From the NCBI RefSeq assembly GCF_001640805.2, contig NC_066856.1, positions 15,227,087 to 15,291,086 on the forward strand: a DNA stretch of 64,000 bases, given 5' to 3'. The DNA comes from Lates calcarifer (taxonomy: Eukaryota > Chordata > Actinopteri > Centropomidae). Made by a program: the position numbers and the translations under genes. How positions within the stretch are numbered: the first letter of the stretch is position 1; each line of letters opens with the position of its first letter. This document shows positions 23,836-37,295 of the stretch, one piece after another. The notes beneath the pieces are model-generated. The model did not search any database. It saw nothing but the letters and a program-made list of their open reading frames with translations, and was not told the origin of the DNA.

Positions 23836-26800
23836 CTGAGAGGACGACAAATAAACAGGAATATCAATGTCAATCTTCAAAAAAAAAAAAAAACAGTATT
23901 CAGAAGCTGATAACTAATGGTTATCTTGTGTGACAGGAATGTTTTTCTCCTCCTTTCCCCTTAAAAGTACTCTGTATTTTTCAACCAGGGCCTTATTTTC
24001 CTATGTGTTTGGTTGTAAATGATTGATAGTGACAAAAATCTTTGAAATTGTTGCAGGATTGAGCAAGAATAATGTATCCTGCCACTACAAACAGCTGCTG
24101 CAATGTAATCCAATGGGCAATTGTCCACGTGAAAGTACGTCTATTTAAGTGCTGCTTTTGTCAGTGGGGTCTGGTATGGATACATAGCGATGTTTGTGGT
24201 TGAACGAAAAGGAGTTTTCCTTCAAATCATCATCGCCCCCCTACGAATGTATCTTGACACCCCCAGGTTGGGAACCACTGCCATAGATGATGCACTGCTC
24301 TACAACAAACTATATCAAATATAGTTGTGAAAATAATGACATACTAATTGTGAAACTACTAGCTCCACACGTTCAGTGTTGAGAACAAACTTGCAGCCAC
24401 ATAAAAGAATAGTCACTCCATTGACTTCACTCCTGGGAATTGTGAAAAGCACATTGGTTTTGCTGAAACAAAGAAAAGTGTGTTTTCACAGATGAAACAG
24501 CCCGTGGCTGAGCAGAGATCTTACTAATCATCTTGATCTTAAAAATACAAGAAATCCCCTGTGGGTGATTCTTTACAGTTATCTGAGAATGGTGGGCTGT
24601 TTCTGCTGAATAACAAGGTGTCATTTTGTGGTCGATGTTTGGACTTTCGGGGAAACAGAAGAGAGTGTACACAAGAGGGTTCATTGTTAAAAGACAGGTT
24701 GTATGGTATTTCAGTATTAAGTAATACTGCATAAATTATTGATCAGACATTGACTGTAGACTACGACCTGCAAAAAAAAGACTGTTTTCGCCAGAATGGA
24801 ACATGTTTGCTGTCTGACAGTACAGAACACTATGACAAATTGATACACATTTCAAGCAAAAATGCCAAAAATCTGATGGTTCCAGACTCTAAATTAAATA
24901 AAATCCTAATTTTCCACCACAACAACATTAGTTCATCATGGGGTTATTCCGCTGATCAACTATGTCAGTTTCTGGACTTGGTCTGGTCAAATACCAGCAA
25001 CCTCTGCTGCTGCTGTGATTTATCTAAACTTTGAGAAATATATCAACATACACTGGAAGTAGTTGGTTAAGACATCAAATGCAGCTCAGCTTACAGTGTG
25101 CTTTTGCATGTATTTATAAAGCTTGTCAGCAAATACAGAAAAAAATATCGCTCTGAACACCTGGTATTGTCAGAAGAGAACTATTAAAATGTTGGTGGCA
25201 AAGATCAAAAATGCAGTCAAATAGTAGTTCTCGCATTGTGGTTAACAAGAGCGATCACAGTATCTGTCATAATAATCAGGATTGTCATTTAAGCCACATT
25301 TGTGCTGCCCCAAGCGCCACAAAGCCTACATATGGCTTTAGTTATTGCACTTTTGGGGCTTTACAGGGCTATTTGGCGTGTTTGCATGATGACAGACTTA
25401 TCTTCTACATTCCTACTGTGACTAACACAGGATAAAAACAACCCTTAAATGTAGGCAGTTCTCCGCTTGCGTAACATTACATTTATGCCTATATAACAAC
25501 AACACATGCTCCACATCAGCTGCGCTCGGAATTTAAATGTTCTATAACAAAAAACAGAAGAAAAAAAAGTGTTTACTAAAACTGAAAACTGAAGAGTACA
25601 GCAAGTCACATCAAGCTACGTTCATGACCCTCAATTCCTGAAGATGATGTTATGAAAGCCAACACACAGATATGGCACAGGTGGTCATGTCTCAGATCAA
25701 ACACGGAGGCTGAATTATGATTAAAGCGTCCATAACATGACGTGATTTGTGTTTTTCCAAAACATTTTTCAGGGTTTCTGCAGGGTTCACTGAGTTAAAC
25801 TTCTTAAGACCTTTTCAGTACCAAACAGAATCACATCTCTTCCAGCTCCAGTCTTTCCTTCGATTTTCTTGACAAAGGACCCAGAGAAATGCACTAGAAG
25901 TGGCCACTACAAGCAAAAGAAATTCCAACAGTATTTCTCATGGTAACTTACGATTTGTCTCTCTTGTGTTTGCTGTAAGTTACCAGTATCTCTTTACTCA
26001 CTAATATGAGCATGACTCCAAAAAAGTGGTGAAAGTCCAAACATAGATGACAACCATACAACTCCCTGAAAACATCTTTCAGGACTTCTATTACATGCCG
26101 TGGATAGTTTGCTGCTTCCTGCACGTGCATCACAATAAATGGATTTCTAAGGTGAATGCAGTGATTGGCCTTTATTGTTAAACCGTAAGCATCAACAGTG
26201 ACTTTTGCAGTTTAGTATGGTTAGCTAAAATTTGCTTCACACAGTCTTCAATAGTAGATTTTATGCAACTTTGCTTTGAAACTTGCATGGACAAAGCTCC
26301 ACCTGTATCACAACAGCAGTAATCGACAGCACAAACTGTGTTGTACATGTACTAGATATAAATGTGTTAGTGTATCTGTCGTTATGAGGTTACGCTTGTA
26401 ACGATGCAACTTATAAATATTCAAACAATATAAATACAATTATACAAGCTGGAAAAAAATTATCTCACATAAAGAGTTTTTTTTAGCTTTTTCCTTTCCA
26501 TGCTTCAAAGTTTAAAACCAGATTTATCACAAGCTAAAGATATAACAGAAATATTCTGTAACTCTTAATCACAACGACTCTGTGCTGCGCTATCATTGAG
26601 AAAGCCACTGTGATCACTCCTGCTGTGAGCTGTCTGAGCAGTGAGACAACTGTCACATCCATCATCAAAGTAATGATGGAGCTGAACCACTGCACCACAG
26701 GGTGTGCGTTAGCGGTTATTGCTAACACTACCATAGTGACTCTAGGCTACAACAGCTTGCCAAGAGTTTCAGCCTCAGCCCAGATCTCTCCACAGGCTCT

Positions 26801-28251
26801 TCTCCTACCAAAATACATCTTAGGTATGGATCCAAAACAAAGACATTCTCCCCACCGCCCCTCTGGCTTTCTCCCTCCACACCTCTCCTCTGCCTGTCTG
26901 GGAGCAGCAGATGTAGAGGCCTCCAGAGAGAGAGGGATGGGTGTGGGCTTTAATGGTATGACTGGTGAAATCACCACCAATACCCAATGGTGTGGAGCTG
27001 GAAGGAAGCCACGGTCCATAATGTAACTGAGAGAGGAAAGAGGAGGCAAGTGGAGAGGAGGGAAACAAGCTGACATAGTCCAACTTAATTGTTTGTTTTC
27101 ACTTCATGCTTAAAATTTAATGTCGTATTATGCAATAGCTAAGCCATTTGGCTCAGATGCGCCATGGCTGAGGTACACACATATGTACACATACACACTT
27201 TCCATCTTCCTCTATATATATATAACATGTTGAATAATACAGCAAGAAAAGCAGCAGCATAGCACAGTGTGAAGGGAAACTACAGCTGCTATAGGTTCCC
27301 ACAATGCCTCACTGAAGACAGTCATATTCAAAAGACACAATACTGTAAATCTGAGCCAAACAAGCTCAAACAATTACCTGATAAATACTGCTAAATTATG
27401 CATGCAATCTGTTCATCAAAACAGTCACCAATGAGGGTCTGATTTGTGCACTGCCATATGGTGCCTTAGCCTGCAGCATGGTGCATTTGCATGCCTGCTC
27501 CTGTTTCTTTATGTATATGAGTGAATTTGAATGGTGTTACTTGTGGACTCAGCTTTTCTCCACGCAATTTTTTTTTTAAAGCTGTGAGTCACCTCTGAGT
27601 CGTCTGACCTCATGGATCTACCTCTTTCACTCCCTCTAGGTTTTTCTTTCCAAGCATCTCTCCCTCTCTGACCACATTAGTCATCCTCACTATATCATTG
27701 GAAAATATGCCTTCAATTCCCCACTTTGGTCCTTCACTGAACAATGACTTCATTCCGTTAAGTCTCAGTCCATACGACAAAAAAAGTTAATGGCTGTTGG
27801 GATATTTTTATTTTAATTCTGAAAATGAGGCTGCCGCACACACATAGCTGGAAAATAAACAATATCTTCCCCTGACAGTACACGGCCAAGTGTCTCTGCA
27901 AATCCACCATGGGGACCAATAACAATAAACGAAACCTAAAACCCAAACACACACACTCACATTACAAAAGATATTGGTCAGTGAAACAGGACTACCCTGC
28001 TGCTGTAGAGCAGCATGACGCACACAAAATTCCTTAGACGGCACGACAAAGTATAGCCGCCCCTCACCTCTCCTCCCCTCTCAAATGCTTCCTATGTAAA
28101 CCTATATGCTCCTGCCAGACACTGATAGCACTTAAACGCATATTTCAAATGAGTAAGGGTATTCCCAACTGTAACACAGCTTGCCTTGCACATTCTCAAA
28201 ATGTCAAATCACGAGGATGCTCTCCATCTCCCATAATGTAACCGTCCTTAC
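23836..28251 (-). other. arhgap21: arhgap21 intron between candidate alternative exon 1 and the PDZ exon
   Basis: A 4.4 kb stretch. It includes a poly-A run at 23879-23893 (poly-T on the sense strand, just upstream of the acceptor) and a repeat ending in GGTTGGGAACCACTG at 24280. A region at 26610-27080 is open on both strands by chance. No recognised exon. Confidence 0.6.
24150..24280 (+). repeat. hAT-like nonautonomous element fragment
   Basis: The stretch GGTTGAACGAAAAGGAGTTT ... CCCCCAGGTTGGGAACCACTG ends with a terminus typical of vertebrate hAT-type elements (CAGTGGTTCCCAACC on the other strand). No matching inverted end was found on the left, so it is either truncated or a solo end. 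Confidence 0.5.
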
Positions 28252-28563
28252 CCGAGAGCGGACACAGTTCTTCCTGGAGGCTTCACGTAGTCGAGCCCAA
28301 GACACGCTGCGATTGGGACTGGTGAGACCCAGTTCCACTTCGCCCCAGTAGGCTCTGGCCAAAAGCTGGAACCAAAGACAGTATGGCTCTGACAGGCAAC
28401 CGTCCACCCCGGCAAGCCGAGCCCAGGGACAGCCTCCAGATGACGGGGAGGGAGAGAGGGAACAGCAGCCTTCCGCGTTCACGTCCACATCCCGCAGGTC
28501 AGGGTGATCCTTCAGTGGGACCGGCTTGCAGCCTGGAGGTAGCCCATTCCTCTGGGCCAGCAT
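28252..28563 (-). CDS. Candidate alternative first coding exon of arhgap21
   Basis: An ATG at 28563 opens 104 codons that run into the donor CTCTCGG/GTAAGG (phase 0). This is compatible with the phase-0 acceptor at 23835. The peptide begins MLAQRNGLPPGCKPVPLKDH and ends LREASRKNCVRSR. It has a tryptophan- and cysteine-containing middle (CLWFQLLARAYWGEVELGL). I do not recognise it as a known ARHGAP21 N-terminus. Support comes from its length, a CpG content higher than the surrounding introns, the donor, the matching phase, and an upstream 5'UTR-like stretch with two short uORFs (MCLWDAQ... and MNSNRNLE). The frame also stays open upstream to a TAG 12 codons before the ATG. It could instead be a chance ORF or the exon of another transcript. 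Confidence 0.45.
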
Positions 28564-28880
28564 GGCATAGCCGAGTCTGAGGTGGTAGTTACCAGATGGC
28601 AGAATGGATGAAAACTATCCTCAAAAATGCTCTGTCTTTTACTTCCTCCTTTCTTCTGAACAGTCTACTCCAAGTTTCTGTTTGAGTTCATTTTGCTCCC
28701 TCTCTCTTCCTCCGTCCGTCTTCGACTGCTCCGTTCTGGTCTCAGTTCGGAGAAACAGGGCTGTTCCTCTGGGCGTCCCACAGACACATGATGTTTCCAC
28801 TCAGCCGAGAGGAGAGTGCAGCGGCTGAGTGCGCTGCAGAGAGCCCGGGCCGACTGACTGACGCACCCACCCACTCACCA
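28564..28880 (-). promoter_or_regulatory. Candidate 5'UTR and alternative promoter region
   Basis: Just upstream (minus strand) of the candidate exon, base composition rises, with several CpGs (GGCCCGGGC, GCAGCGCACTCAGCCGC). There are two short upstream ORFs, starting at ATGTGTCTGTGG and ATGAACTCAAAC, before the main ATG. A (CA)n run and a CT-rich run lie further upstream. No clear TATA box was seen. The promoter role is inferred. Confidence 0.35.
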
Positions 28881-28902
28881 CACAAAACTCTCTCTGAAGT
28901 AT

Positions 28903-28903
<1 letters not shown>

Positions 28904-28949
<46 letters not shown>
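28904..28949. repeat. (CA)23 microsatellite
   Basis: An uninterrupted CA run of about 46 bp. A CT-rich stretch (CTCTCTCTCTCT) follows at about 28998-29027. Confidence 0.97.
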
Positions 28950-28953
<4 letters not shown>

Positions 28954-30865
28954 GGAGGCGGCCTGAAGTGAATTCTCTTCCTTTCCTGTCTCCTTCATCT
29001 CTCTCTCTCTCTCCCTCTCTCTCTCCTTCTAACTCATCTCCTCCGCTGCCAACCTTTAAAAGTTTTAGCTGTTCTGCGTTGGCCAACACGCGCACACACC
29101 AACAGACTCACGTGTCGAGGCTAATCAATAAATCATAGGAACAAATGAAAGGAGAAGACAAGACGTACAAAACAAGTCAAAGGTGCGTTAGGTAGAGAGA
29201 ACATTCAGAAAGTTTTGAGAGTGGGGAAACGCAGGCACCACAAAGTCACTATCTGCCAGGAGACAGGAATAACTTGGATTGTTTTCACAGCTAGTGAGAG
29301 AAGTCAAGTGGGGCTAATGCAGATAAGGAGGCATATGGGCTGTGTGAAATCTAGAAGGCACAAAAATGTACAGCCGACCCACCCACCTTTGCATGCCTGC
29401 AGCTCATCTGGCAACTACAAAGACCTAATGCCTGTGTGGCACACATGGTGGTCAGAGAGACTACCAGGAGGCACATAAACACACAGTAACCCCCTGTATT
29501 TTTATATTTATTTATTTATAGGGACCATACAGATAAACACTGCAACAACCAAAGCAACAGATGTAACGTATATAGGACCTCTATTTGCAGCCCTCGCCTC
29601 TGGTCAGGCTTTTAAACTATTTATACAATATTTAGGGAACAATCAAGTGTTTGTGCAACATGATGATACATTATACAATCAAATGGTAGAGATACATAAA
29701 CCAGTTGAGATGTTACTATGCCATTTATGCAACCACAGCTATCCCTGTAATATTTAAAGGAAAGCTATTGTAAAACACCACTCACACATTTTTTCCTCCT
29801 TCCCACACTGGGGGCAAACCGATCCCTGTCTAAAGCAATTTCAGTGTAAGTGACGGGATCTTAGCAAGGAAACATTGTCCAGAGAAGCATGAAAATGAAA
29901 TTTGGCACAAAAAAGGCAAAGAAGATGTTTGCAAGATTCCCATTTAATTTGACTGACTCCTCCTACTGCGTTCAACCAAACTGTGAATTGCATGTCAGTA
30001 TTGTTAGGCCACTGTGGGTGAAGTGAACAGACTGTCCTTGATTCACAGCTCCCTCGCTCTTCTGTTGGTTTGTTGCACCTCTTAAGGCCGAACAGTTTAC
30101 ACCATTATCACTGTAATCTGTTCACTGAATCACTGATTTGAATGATTAGAATGGCTCCACCAAACTTCAACCTCACGAGTCTAATTAGCCAGAGTGAAAG
30201 TGAAATAAAGTAAAATTTAATGAAAACGAATCTCTGACTGTGTGCAGATGCCAACAACAACTGTCAGCGTGTATCCAGCAATAGTTAAAATCACACTGAG
30301 TGTGACAGAGATACTCTGCCTCTTCACTCAGAACAATTTGCTCTGAATTACAGCTTAAACAAACATGTAAATCTAAACCTTGCAACCAGCTATTCTTCCT
30401 TCACGCTTGCCTTGCAGTATTACATAAGAGGCTAGCCATGTACACAAAGGAATACCTCCGCAATTCTTTGAGGTAAACAAACTCCACAGAGGCTTGGCAA
30501 CCGCCTTTATTTTAGGAGCGGTGAGATGCTTGGGAGCAGGACGGACTCAGCTCTAATACCTTTTAGTAAATCTCTCCGGAAGAGAGCAGAGCCAAAACAT
30601 CAATTTAATATTTAATCACATTTTCATCTCAGGGCTCTCTGGAGCATTTGTGCTGCTCCAATAGCAGCATGAGGACTCTGTGCTGTCTGATGGCCTGTTA
30701 CTGAATGCTGAATATGTCCGCGCATGTCCTTCGTTAGTTCACTTTGAATGTCAACACCTACCTGTGTCTCCAGGGCGAGTTATTAGTTGGACAGACTGTC
30801 CCATAATCTTTAATTTACTGGTTCGCTTCCAACAGCAGCTAATGCACATCCGTCAGCAGACGGTG

Positions 30866-30912
30866 TGGTTTGTGAAGTCGCTTCGAATGAGAGCGCCTGC
30901 TAAACGGCAAAA
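30866..30912 (+). repeat. L2-type LINE/SINE 3' tail
   Basis: GTCGCTTCGAATGAGAGCG followed by CCTGCTAAACGGCAAAA matches the conserved stem-loop tail GTCGCTTTGGATAAAAGCG-TCTGCTAAATG of fish L2 LINEs and their partner SINEs, as I recall it. Only the tail is recognisable. Confidence 0.55.
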
Positions 30913-33654
30913 ACCAGTCTATTTTGAATCGGAGGAATATTTGCCATCCGAGGCAGCAGCGACCATGAAAACAACATCAGGAACCCAGTCGTGGAATGTT
31001 CCCTCTCAGCGTTTGGTTATGAGCATCTTGTTACCACATTCACTCAGCTCAATATAGCATGTGGTATTCTGTATGGAAAAGACGGCTGAAATAGAAGTCA
31101 CCAAACACAGCCGGTTGAGACACTTGACTTGTGGAAGCCAAAACAAGGATTAAGTATCATAAAAATAGTATGAGAAACATACAGTCTACTGTATATATGA
31201 GTGAATTGGAGAAAATGTCATATGTGTTGTTTCCATTTCTACAAAGAATTACATGCCCACATTACCATAATAGAGGTACCATTTCCAGCCATACAATACT
31301 TCTTACCTCCACTAATGCATTTCAGATTGTTATAGGGTTTCAAACCACATCATATATGTCTCCAAATTCCTGTAAATCTAAAACACATGATAAGAAAAAA
31401 GATACTTGAATGGAATTCCTGTTGGCTAAGAAGTGGATTTGGTGCCATGCAGACACAAAAACTAGACATGCCGCCCAGAAATATTATGCCGTTGCCGGGG
31501 CAACAAACCAGACCACAACAATGTCGGCCACTGGACTGGGGTGTTCTTCATCCGTTGGCGCTCATGTGATTTGGAGGTTTGTGTGTCTGTGCATGTGTTT
31601 ATGTATGGATCAGTGTGCTCACAGGCGTCACCGAGGCCAGCACATACTGTCGAGAGGTGACTCAAGGCTTGAAACTGGCCATCCGTCTCACTTCCTCTGA
31701 CTTCCTTTGATGTGAACCGAACACTGGGGCGACAATTATCCTACGGACTTGCGGGTGGACATGCTCGCTACGGCTCGATGTGCAAATACAGAGCAAAAGT
31801 GAAAGGAAGGATTTCTGTGTGTTCTGGGTTTGGCTGCGCTCAGCTTGTTTTACCAGTGGGAAAACTGAGTCACATTTTAATGTCTGGGCAGAACTGATAA
31901 AGGTTTTAAGATAATGCAGGTCACCTTAGGTATTGTAGCTGCAGAGTAAAGTCAGCAGAAGAGTCTTGTTGTGATATGTTAATTAAATTACTGTAAATAT
32001 GGACAGCACGGTTTTTGTCTGTCCTGCAGTAAATCAACTTTCATTACAGTTACAGTGTTCAGTTTTTGTTGAAATTGTTTTAGATTTGTGAAATTTCACC
32101 AGCGGGTGTGGAAGGTGGCACTATGAGTAACTGACCAACAGACGGAGGGTGTACTGATATATGTGATGTATGCGTTGTTTATCGCTCCCCTTGTTGTTGC
32201 ACTGTTACAACTCGCTGCTGGACCCAACACAGCAATTTGGTCTTGGAGTCCCCCTACTGATAATTCTGCAAATGGCTTTGTGGCTTCACACAACATCATA
32301 TGCAGGGCCAAAGACAACATCCAGACTGCAGCTGTGGTGAAATAAAGACAAGGATGGAGAAATTGACAAGCTTTTTAGGGACTGGTGTGGGGTTTTTAAG
32401 ACCACTCATGAGTCTTGAAGCTGAAATCACATTTAGTGGTGTGCTGAAACACCAAAAGACACGAGTCCAGTTTGTGGATTTGGAAAAGGCTAAAGAAGCA
32501 AAACTGGTTAGAGGAAAAGTTGCTGCTCTGTCTTTTACATTTAAAGCAGTGCGCCAACACTCACCACAGAAACCTCCTAAAAATCCAAAAACCTACAGCC
32601 AAAGTTGGTGTTCCCCGAGATGTGAAACTTGTTTCTGATGTTTACATTTATGGAGAAACACAACACAATGAAAAACAGGCTGTTTCATGATGCCATTTCA
32701 TTTTAATCCACTCAAATCTTTGAGTCCAGGATTTATTAGATGATTATCTGCAGCTCTGATTTGTGTAACAAAGGGGAAAAAAGGGCCTGCGGTCGGTAAG
32801 CAGCTGACAGGATCTCTGGATGGGGATTAAAGACACAAGGCACCGACAGGGCCCTGAAAACTACAATAAGTAATTCTGAAGTCTCCAATTGGTGCTTGTG
32901 TGCGACCAACTTTATGTATCTGCGGCTGTGAGTGTGTGTGTGCGTGTTTGTGTGTGGTACACAGAGCCAGAAGAAAAGAGAAAGTCTTGCAGGAGGATTA
33001 GGCTCGATTCGGGGGTGGCTTTTCAGGACTCCTGGCGGGTGTAAGATCTAATCTGGACATGCTGCATCTGGGCTCCGCGAGGTATGGCTTACTGTAACAA
33101 AGGACTGGCTAATGAGGGCCAAGGAACAGACTGCACCCACTATGCGCCCACACCACTGCACACCCATAAAAGCCCTTCTTCATACAGCCCTCAGGGGGTA
33201 CTGAGGGGAATGAACCCCACAATCGACTATCGCTAAAGAGCTGATCAGCGCAGACAGATCTTGTTTCAGGCACATAATCTTGGTGTAGGAGGCAATGGTG
33301 GAGTCAGGTACTGTACATGAGGGCCTGTAATATAATTTTATAGCACTCTCATCTGCCAATAAAGTGGGAGGAGGGAGGGTGGGGGGCGTTTTCGATGTAC
33401 ACATACAAAGACAAGACTTTCTGTCCTGGAGGGAAGAGTGTGGGTAAAAGAAGACAAAGAAAGCAAGTGAGAGAAGCTGTTTGCAGTTGGGAATATTATA
33501 AACAGTTTGCTTAAAGCACTGAAATACACAAATATAAAATGTGAAACAGGATGTGGCAAGCTTTTACTTTTGGTCGGTTTAAAGAGGAAAATAAAATTAC
33601 ATCAGCTTGTACAAATCATATCCTCATACTGCAAGATTTCACAGGGTTTGTTTT

Positions 33655-33800
33655 TATGTAGTGCTGAAACGATTAGTAGATTAATCAGTTAGTTGCATAA
33701 CAGAACAATAACCCACAATCTTAATAACCGGTTAATGTTTCCAGCTTCTTTAATGTTAAAGATTTACTGAGATGATTCTCTGTTTGATATCACTGCAAAA
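33655..33800 (+). repeat. Decayed AATCGATTAAT-type teleost repeat
   Basis: GTGCTGAAACGATTAGTAGA, then TTAATCAGTTAGTTGC, and TTCCAGCTTCTTTAATGTTA follow the order of the family. It is short and degenerate. Confidence 0.5.
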
Positions 33801-35369
33801 AAAACAAAAATATATCAGATGAATGTAGCAATCAAGCCCCAGTTTTATGGACTGTGGATGCTGCTATTCAACATACTGGAGCTCTATCTATGTAAAGTAT
33901 CACGAGTACACTGGATGCTACTGGAGCTAGACCATACTGCAGATCATTTTAGTTTATGTTGGCTGAAACAGTGTCTCCAATCAAAATCTGTCCACCAGAG
34001 AGCACCGACAAGATGATTTTCAACTCTGAAATGTCCCGATTGGTATGTGTCTTGGTCACAATTACTGAGAGTAAACCTATATGTTGACTAAATAATCATG
34101 TGTATATAATAAGCTAAGCTACTGTTTCTGCTGCAAAAACTGCAAATGTTCATCATCAGTAGTTTACATGTACAGCAGAGATGTAGGAGTTAGTTTGACT
34201 GCACTCATATTCTCAAACAATTGAAATCTCAAGGAAGAGCCAGCGGTTTCCTTTGCTAACAAAAGGTCATGTTACAATAAATGTCAAAGCTACCATTAAA
34301 AGTCCTCAAGGTTAAAATCAACAATACAATACAATAACTGGATTTTCTCATGCATGCTTTGGTTGTGAGGAGGAAGTTGGCACCAACTTTCTTTTCATTC
34401 TAAGAAGCGTCCAAATCAAACATAAGTCATGACGCAACAACTCCAAAAGCTACCAGTTTAATTCCCTGTGAGTCATGCCCACGATGTATTTATGAGCCAG
34501 TGCATCACTTCTATTCCACTGGCAAAAACAACTATCAAAATTCACAGTTTGCTATGGAGACCATCTGTGTAGCACAGAGGAGAGAAGCACAACAGCTTCA
34601 AATGTCTGGGAGAAAATAAAAAAAAATACAGGGGATTTCCTTCAAGACGAAGCCGAGGCTGCAGCGAGGAGAGGTTATGGGTTGGACACTCTCCCAAAAA
34701 ACTAACAGGGGAAGACAAAAGCCCCTGAGCCCAGGAGGGGAGGGGTATTAGCGAGCACCCCGGTGAAGGAGCCCTGCTTGATCTAGGACAATTGTCTCCC
34801 GAGGTCCCTAGACACCTTCAGACAAATGCCTCTGCCAATCAAGCATTCAGTAGCCTGCTCATTCACTCCTCAGCAGCTGCTCTCAGACAGCGAAAAAAGG
34901 GGCAAATATGTTTCTGATGACAGCACTACCCCACCCCATCTCAAAAACCTCTTGAATAAAAAAAAACACTCTGTCTGTCGATGTTTAATTATTGCATCTC
35001 TCCCCCTCACTCAGACAGTTTCCCCTCAGGGAGAAAACACACGGTTGAGGAGAGGTGAGACAAGAAAGAGCCTCGAATCGTCAGAAAGCGCTAATGAAGA
35101 TGCAGTTATACTCCTGTCAGACTGACAAGGTGATGTGAAGATAAGCCTGTGTCTGAGGTCAATCTCAGTGGGTCAACATGTATTATCTTACCTGGCAGCA
35201 TTAACCTTACTTAGCTTAAGAATGAAAGAGTGAACATGTATTAGAAAAAAATGTGTGTGAATATTACACTTCAATTACATCTTATTGCACTGAAACTAAA
35301 TAATCAAAATAAATTCAGAGCATTATTCATCAAACACTCATAAACATCGGGTTATGTCCATTAATCCAA

Positions 35370-35600
35370 ATACTATTAGTGCTGATACAATTAGCCAGTT
35401 AACTGATACAATGATTTGCTTCCTTCCCGCTTTATTACATGGTTGTAAAATGCTTATATTTGGGTTTTAGGCTGCTGGTAAGACAAAGAAAAGCATTGTT
35501 TGAAGATATGACTATGCTGTGATTGGCATTTTTGCTATTTTTTGACACTTTATAGACTTAAGCAGTAATTATTCAATTAGAAAGCCCTTTAACAGCACGC
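35370..35600 (+). repeat. AATCGATTAAT-type teleost repeat
   Basis: It starts GTGCTGATACAATTAGCCAG and then has GGTTTTAGGCTGCTGGTAAG, ACAAAGAAAAGCA, GTGATTGGCATTTTTGCTA and TTTTTTGACACTTTATAGAC, in family order, ending GTAATTATTCAATTAG. Confidence 0.6.
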
Positions 35601-37149
35601 TAAACCCTTGATTCTGTTCTTCTAAATCTTTTAAATTACTGAACATCATAGAGGGTATATGCTGTGGCATTAACCTTTCATAGAAACTAAAGCTGACAGT
35701 TGTATCTCCAGTGTAAACACTGCAGCAGCTAGGTTTAATAAACTTGGAAGTTGGGACCTGCTGAAGTGGTCTGAACTGCAGTAGCAGTAGCAGGTGTTGT
35801 GTGAATGACGAGGGATTAACCTGTGAGAGCAGTCTGGTGTGAATGGGTCAGATTTAACACGTCAGACAGACTCCATAGGGTCGGCTGAACCTCCAGTGAA
35901 GCAGGATTCACTCTATGCAAGACACCACTATTCTACCCAGAACCCACCCAACACCCTGCACCACCATGTCTGGAAACTCCACACAGACATCATTAATCAG
36001 ACACATGGACAAACACCTGATTCAAGCATGGAGGCTGCTAAGGCTTGAGAACTGAACTTATAGACTAACCTGTCCACCCTGAATGTAAACTCAGCCTTTC
36101 CAGCCATCTGAAAGGCTCCTTTAACAAGCTATGACACTGCTGTCAGCTCACTGCTGCCGTGCTTCATAAAGAGCCCATATAGCAGCACTGTAAGCTGATC
36201 TTGGAATTCCCTTGGCTGAGGTTTGAGGTTGGACTGCTGTAGACTCAGAGGAAGGCTGAGGGTGGAGGGTCCATTCATTCCAGACACATGCCTGACAGAT
36301 GCATAATTACAGTGTAATAGGTGACAACACACATGGAGGGAGAGCAGGGCCCAGGCAGATGAATACACATAGCTCTGTGATGCTCAGCATAATGAAATCT
36401 CACTCATTAAGATGAAACAGGGATAAAACAGCCCAGGTCATCACTACAGCTTAACTGATGGAGCAGGCGTTGATGTAATTAATGCAAACAGACCTGTATG
36501 ATGCATTGTAAACCAGGATGGTTTAATGCAGGGTAGGCTCCTCTTCTGTGTTCTCTCTATTAGAACTGGATTAATGTTGAGGTGAGATTTGATTGAGTCT
36601 GTGGGACAGTTTTATGTGTGTGAATATCATCACACACATTCTCAAATCTAATCTACAAGATTTAATTTGGCATCAAATCAAATTACCAGATTTTCATAAT
36701 TCTAAATTCTATATAATACACTCTAGAAATGATTTAATTAACAATATAAGCACCTGAATCCTTAGCCCCCCATTTGCTGCAAAAATAGCACTCTTCTCTG
36801 ACTTAATCATATCTTAACATGCAAATATGATACACACATTTTTAGGTTCAGTGTGACAAATGCTTTCTAAGGATACCATTAGCTGTGCAGTCCATCATAA
36901 ATAAATGTCCATAAGTCTGCTTAGTAATCATTAAAAACTCCTAGTCATAACGTGACTGTGAATCATGATATATCATACTTTGAATTTACCAAAATCTTAA
37001 CAAATATAGGTTTTTAAAAAGTTACAGCCCTCAGCTAACTAACTGACTCATACTTCCTATACACCCTCCAAAATCAATACATTATTGGAACTGTAGCTCC
37101 AAAAATGGGAGCACGATTATTCCCCAAACAGAAGTTTGATAAAGAATAA

Positions 37150-37295
37150 TAATAATAATACTAGGAATGACACAATCCATTAATATTAGATTGTCGGGAT
37201 GATGTGCCACTACAGTCACCGGCCAGTAATCAAACCTGGAACATTGCATGACATGCATGTTAAACCACTCAACCACTGGTGTGTCACTATTTCAG
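37150..37295 (-). repeat. tRNA-derived SINE (tRNA-like head)
   Basis: On the minus strand, an A-box-like GTGGTTGAGTGGTT (37276-37263) is followed about 27 nt later by a B-box-like GGTTTGATTAC (37236-37226), the spacing of an RNA polymerase III promoter. A TTATTATTATTA stretch follows downstream. The tRNA-like part is imperfect, so it is a SINE or tRNA pseudogene, not a working tRNA. Confidence 0.5.

Noticed and set aside
26610..27083. Overlapping ORFs on both strands (138 codons plus; 109 and 87 codons minus)
   Set aside because: No recognisable domain and no convincing splice signals with arhgap21 phase. Frames open on both strands suggest chance in a GC-richer patch.
28742..29138. ORFs of 116-117 codons across the (CA)n run
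   Set aside because: The frames are kept open by the dinucleotide repeat and consist largely of repeated Thr-His or Val-Cys.
30680..31057. 125-codon plus-strand ORF
   Set aside because: It runs through an L2-type repeat tail (30866-30912), so it is not a gene.
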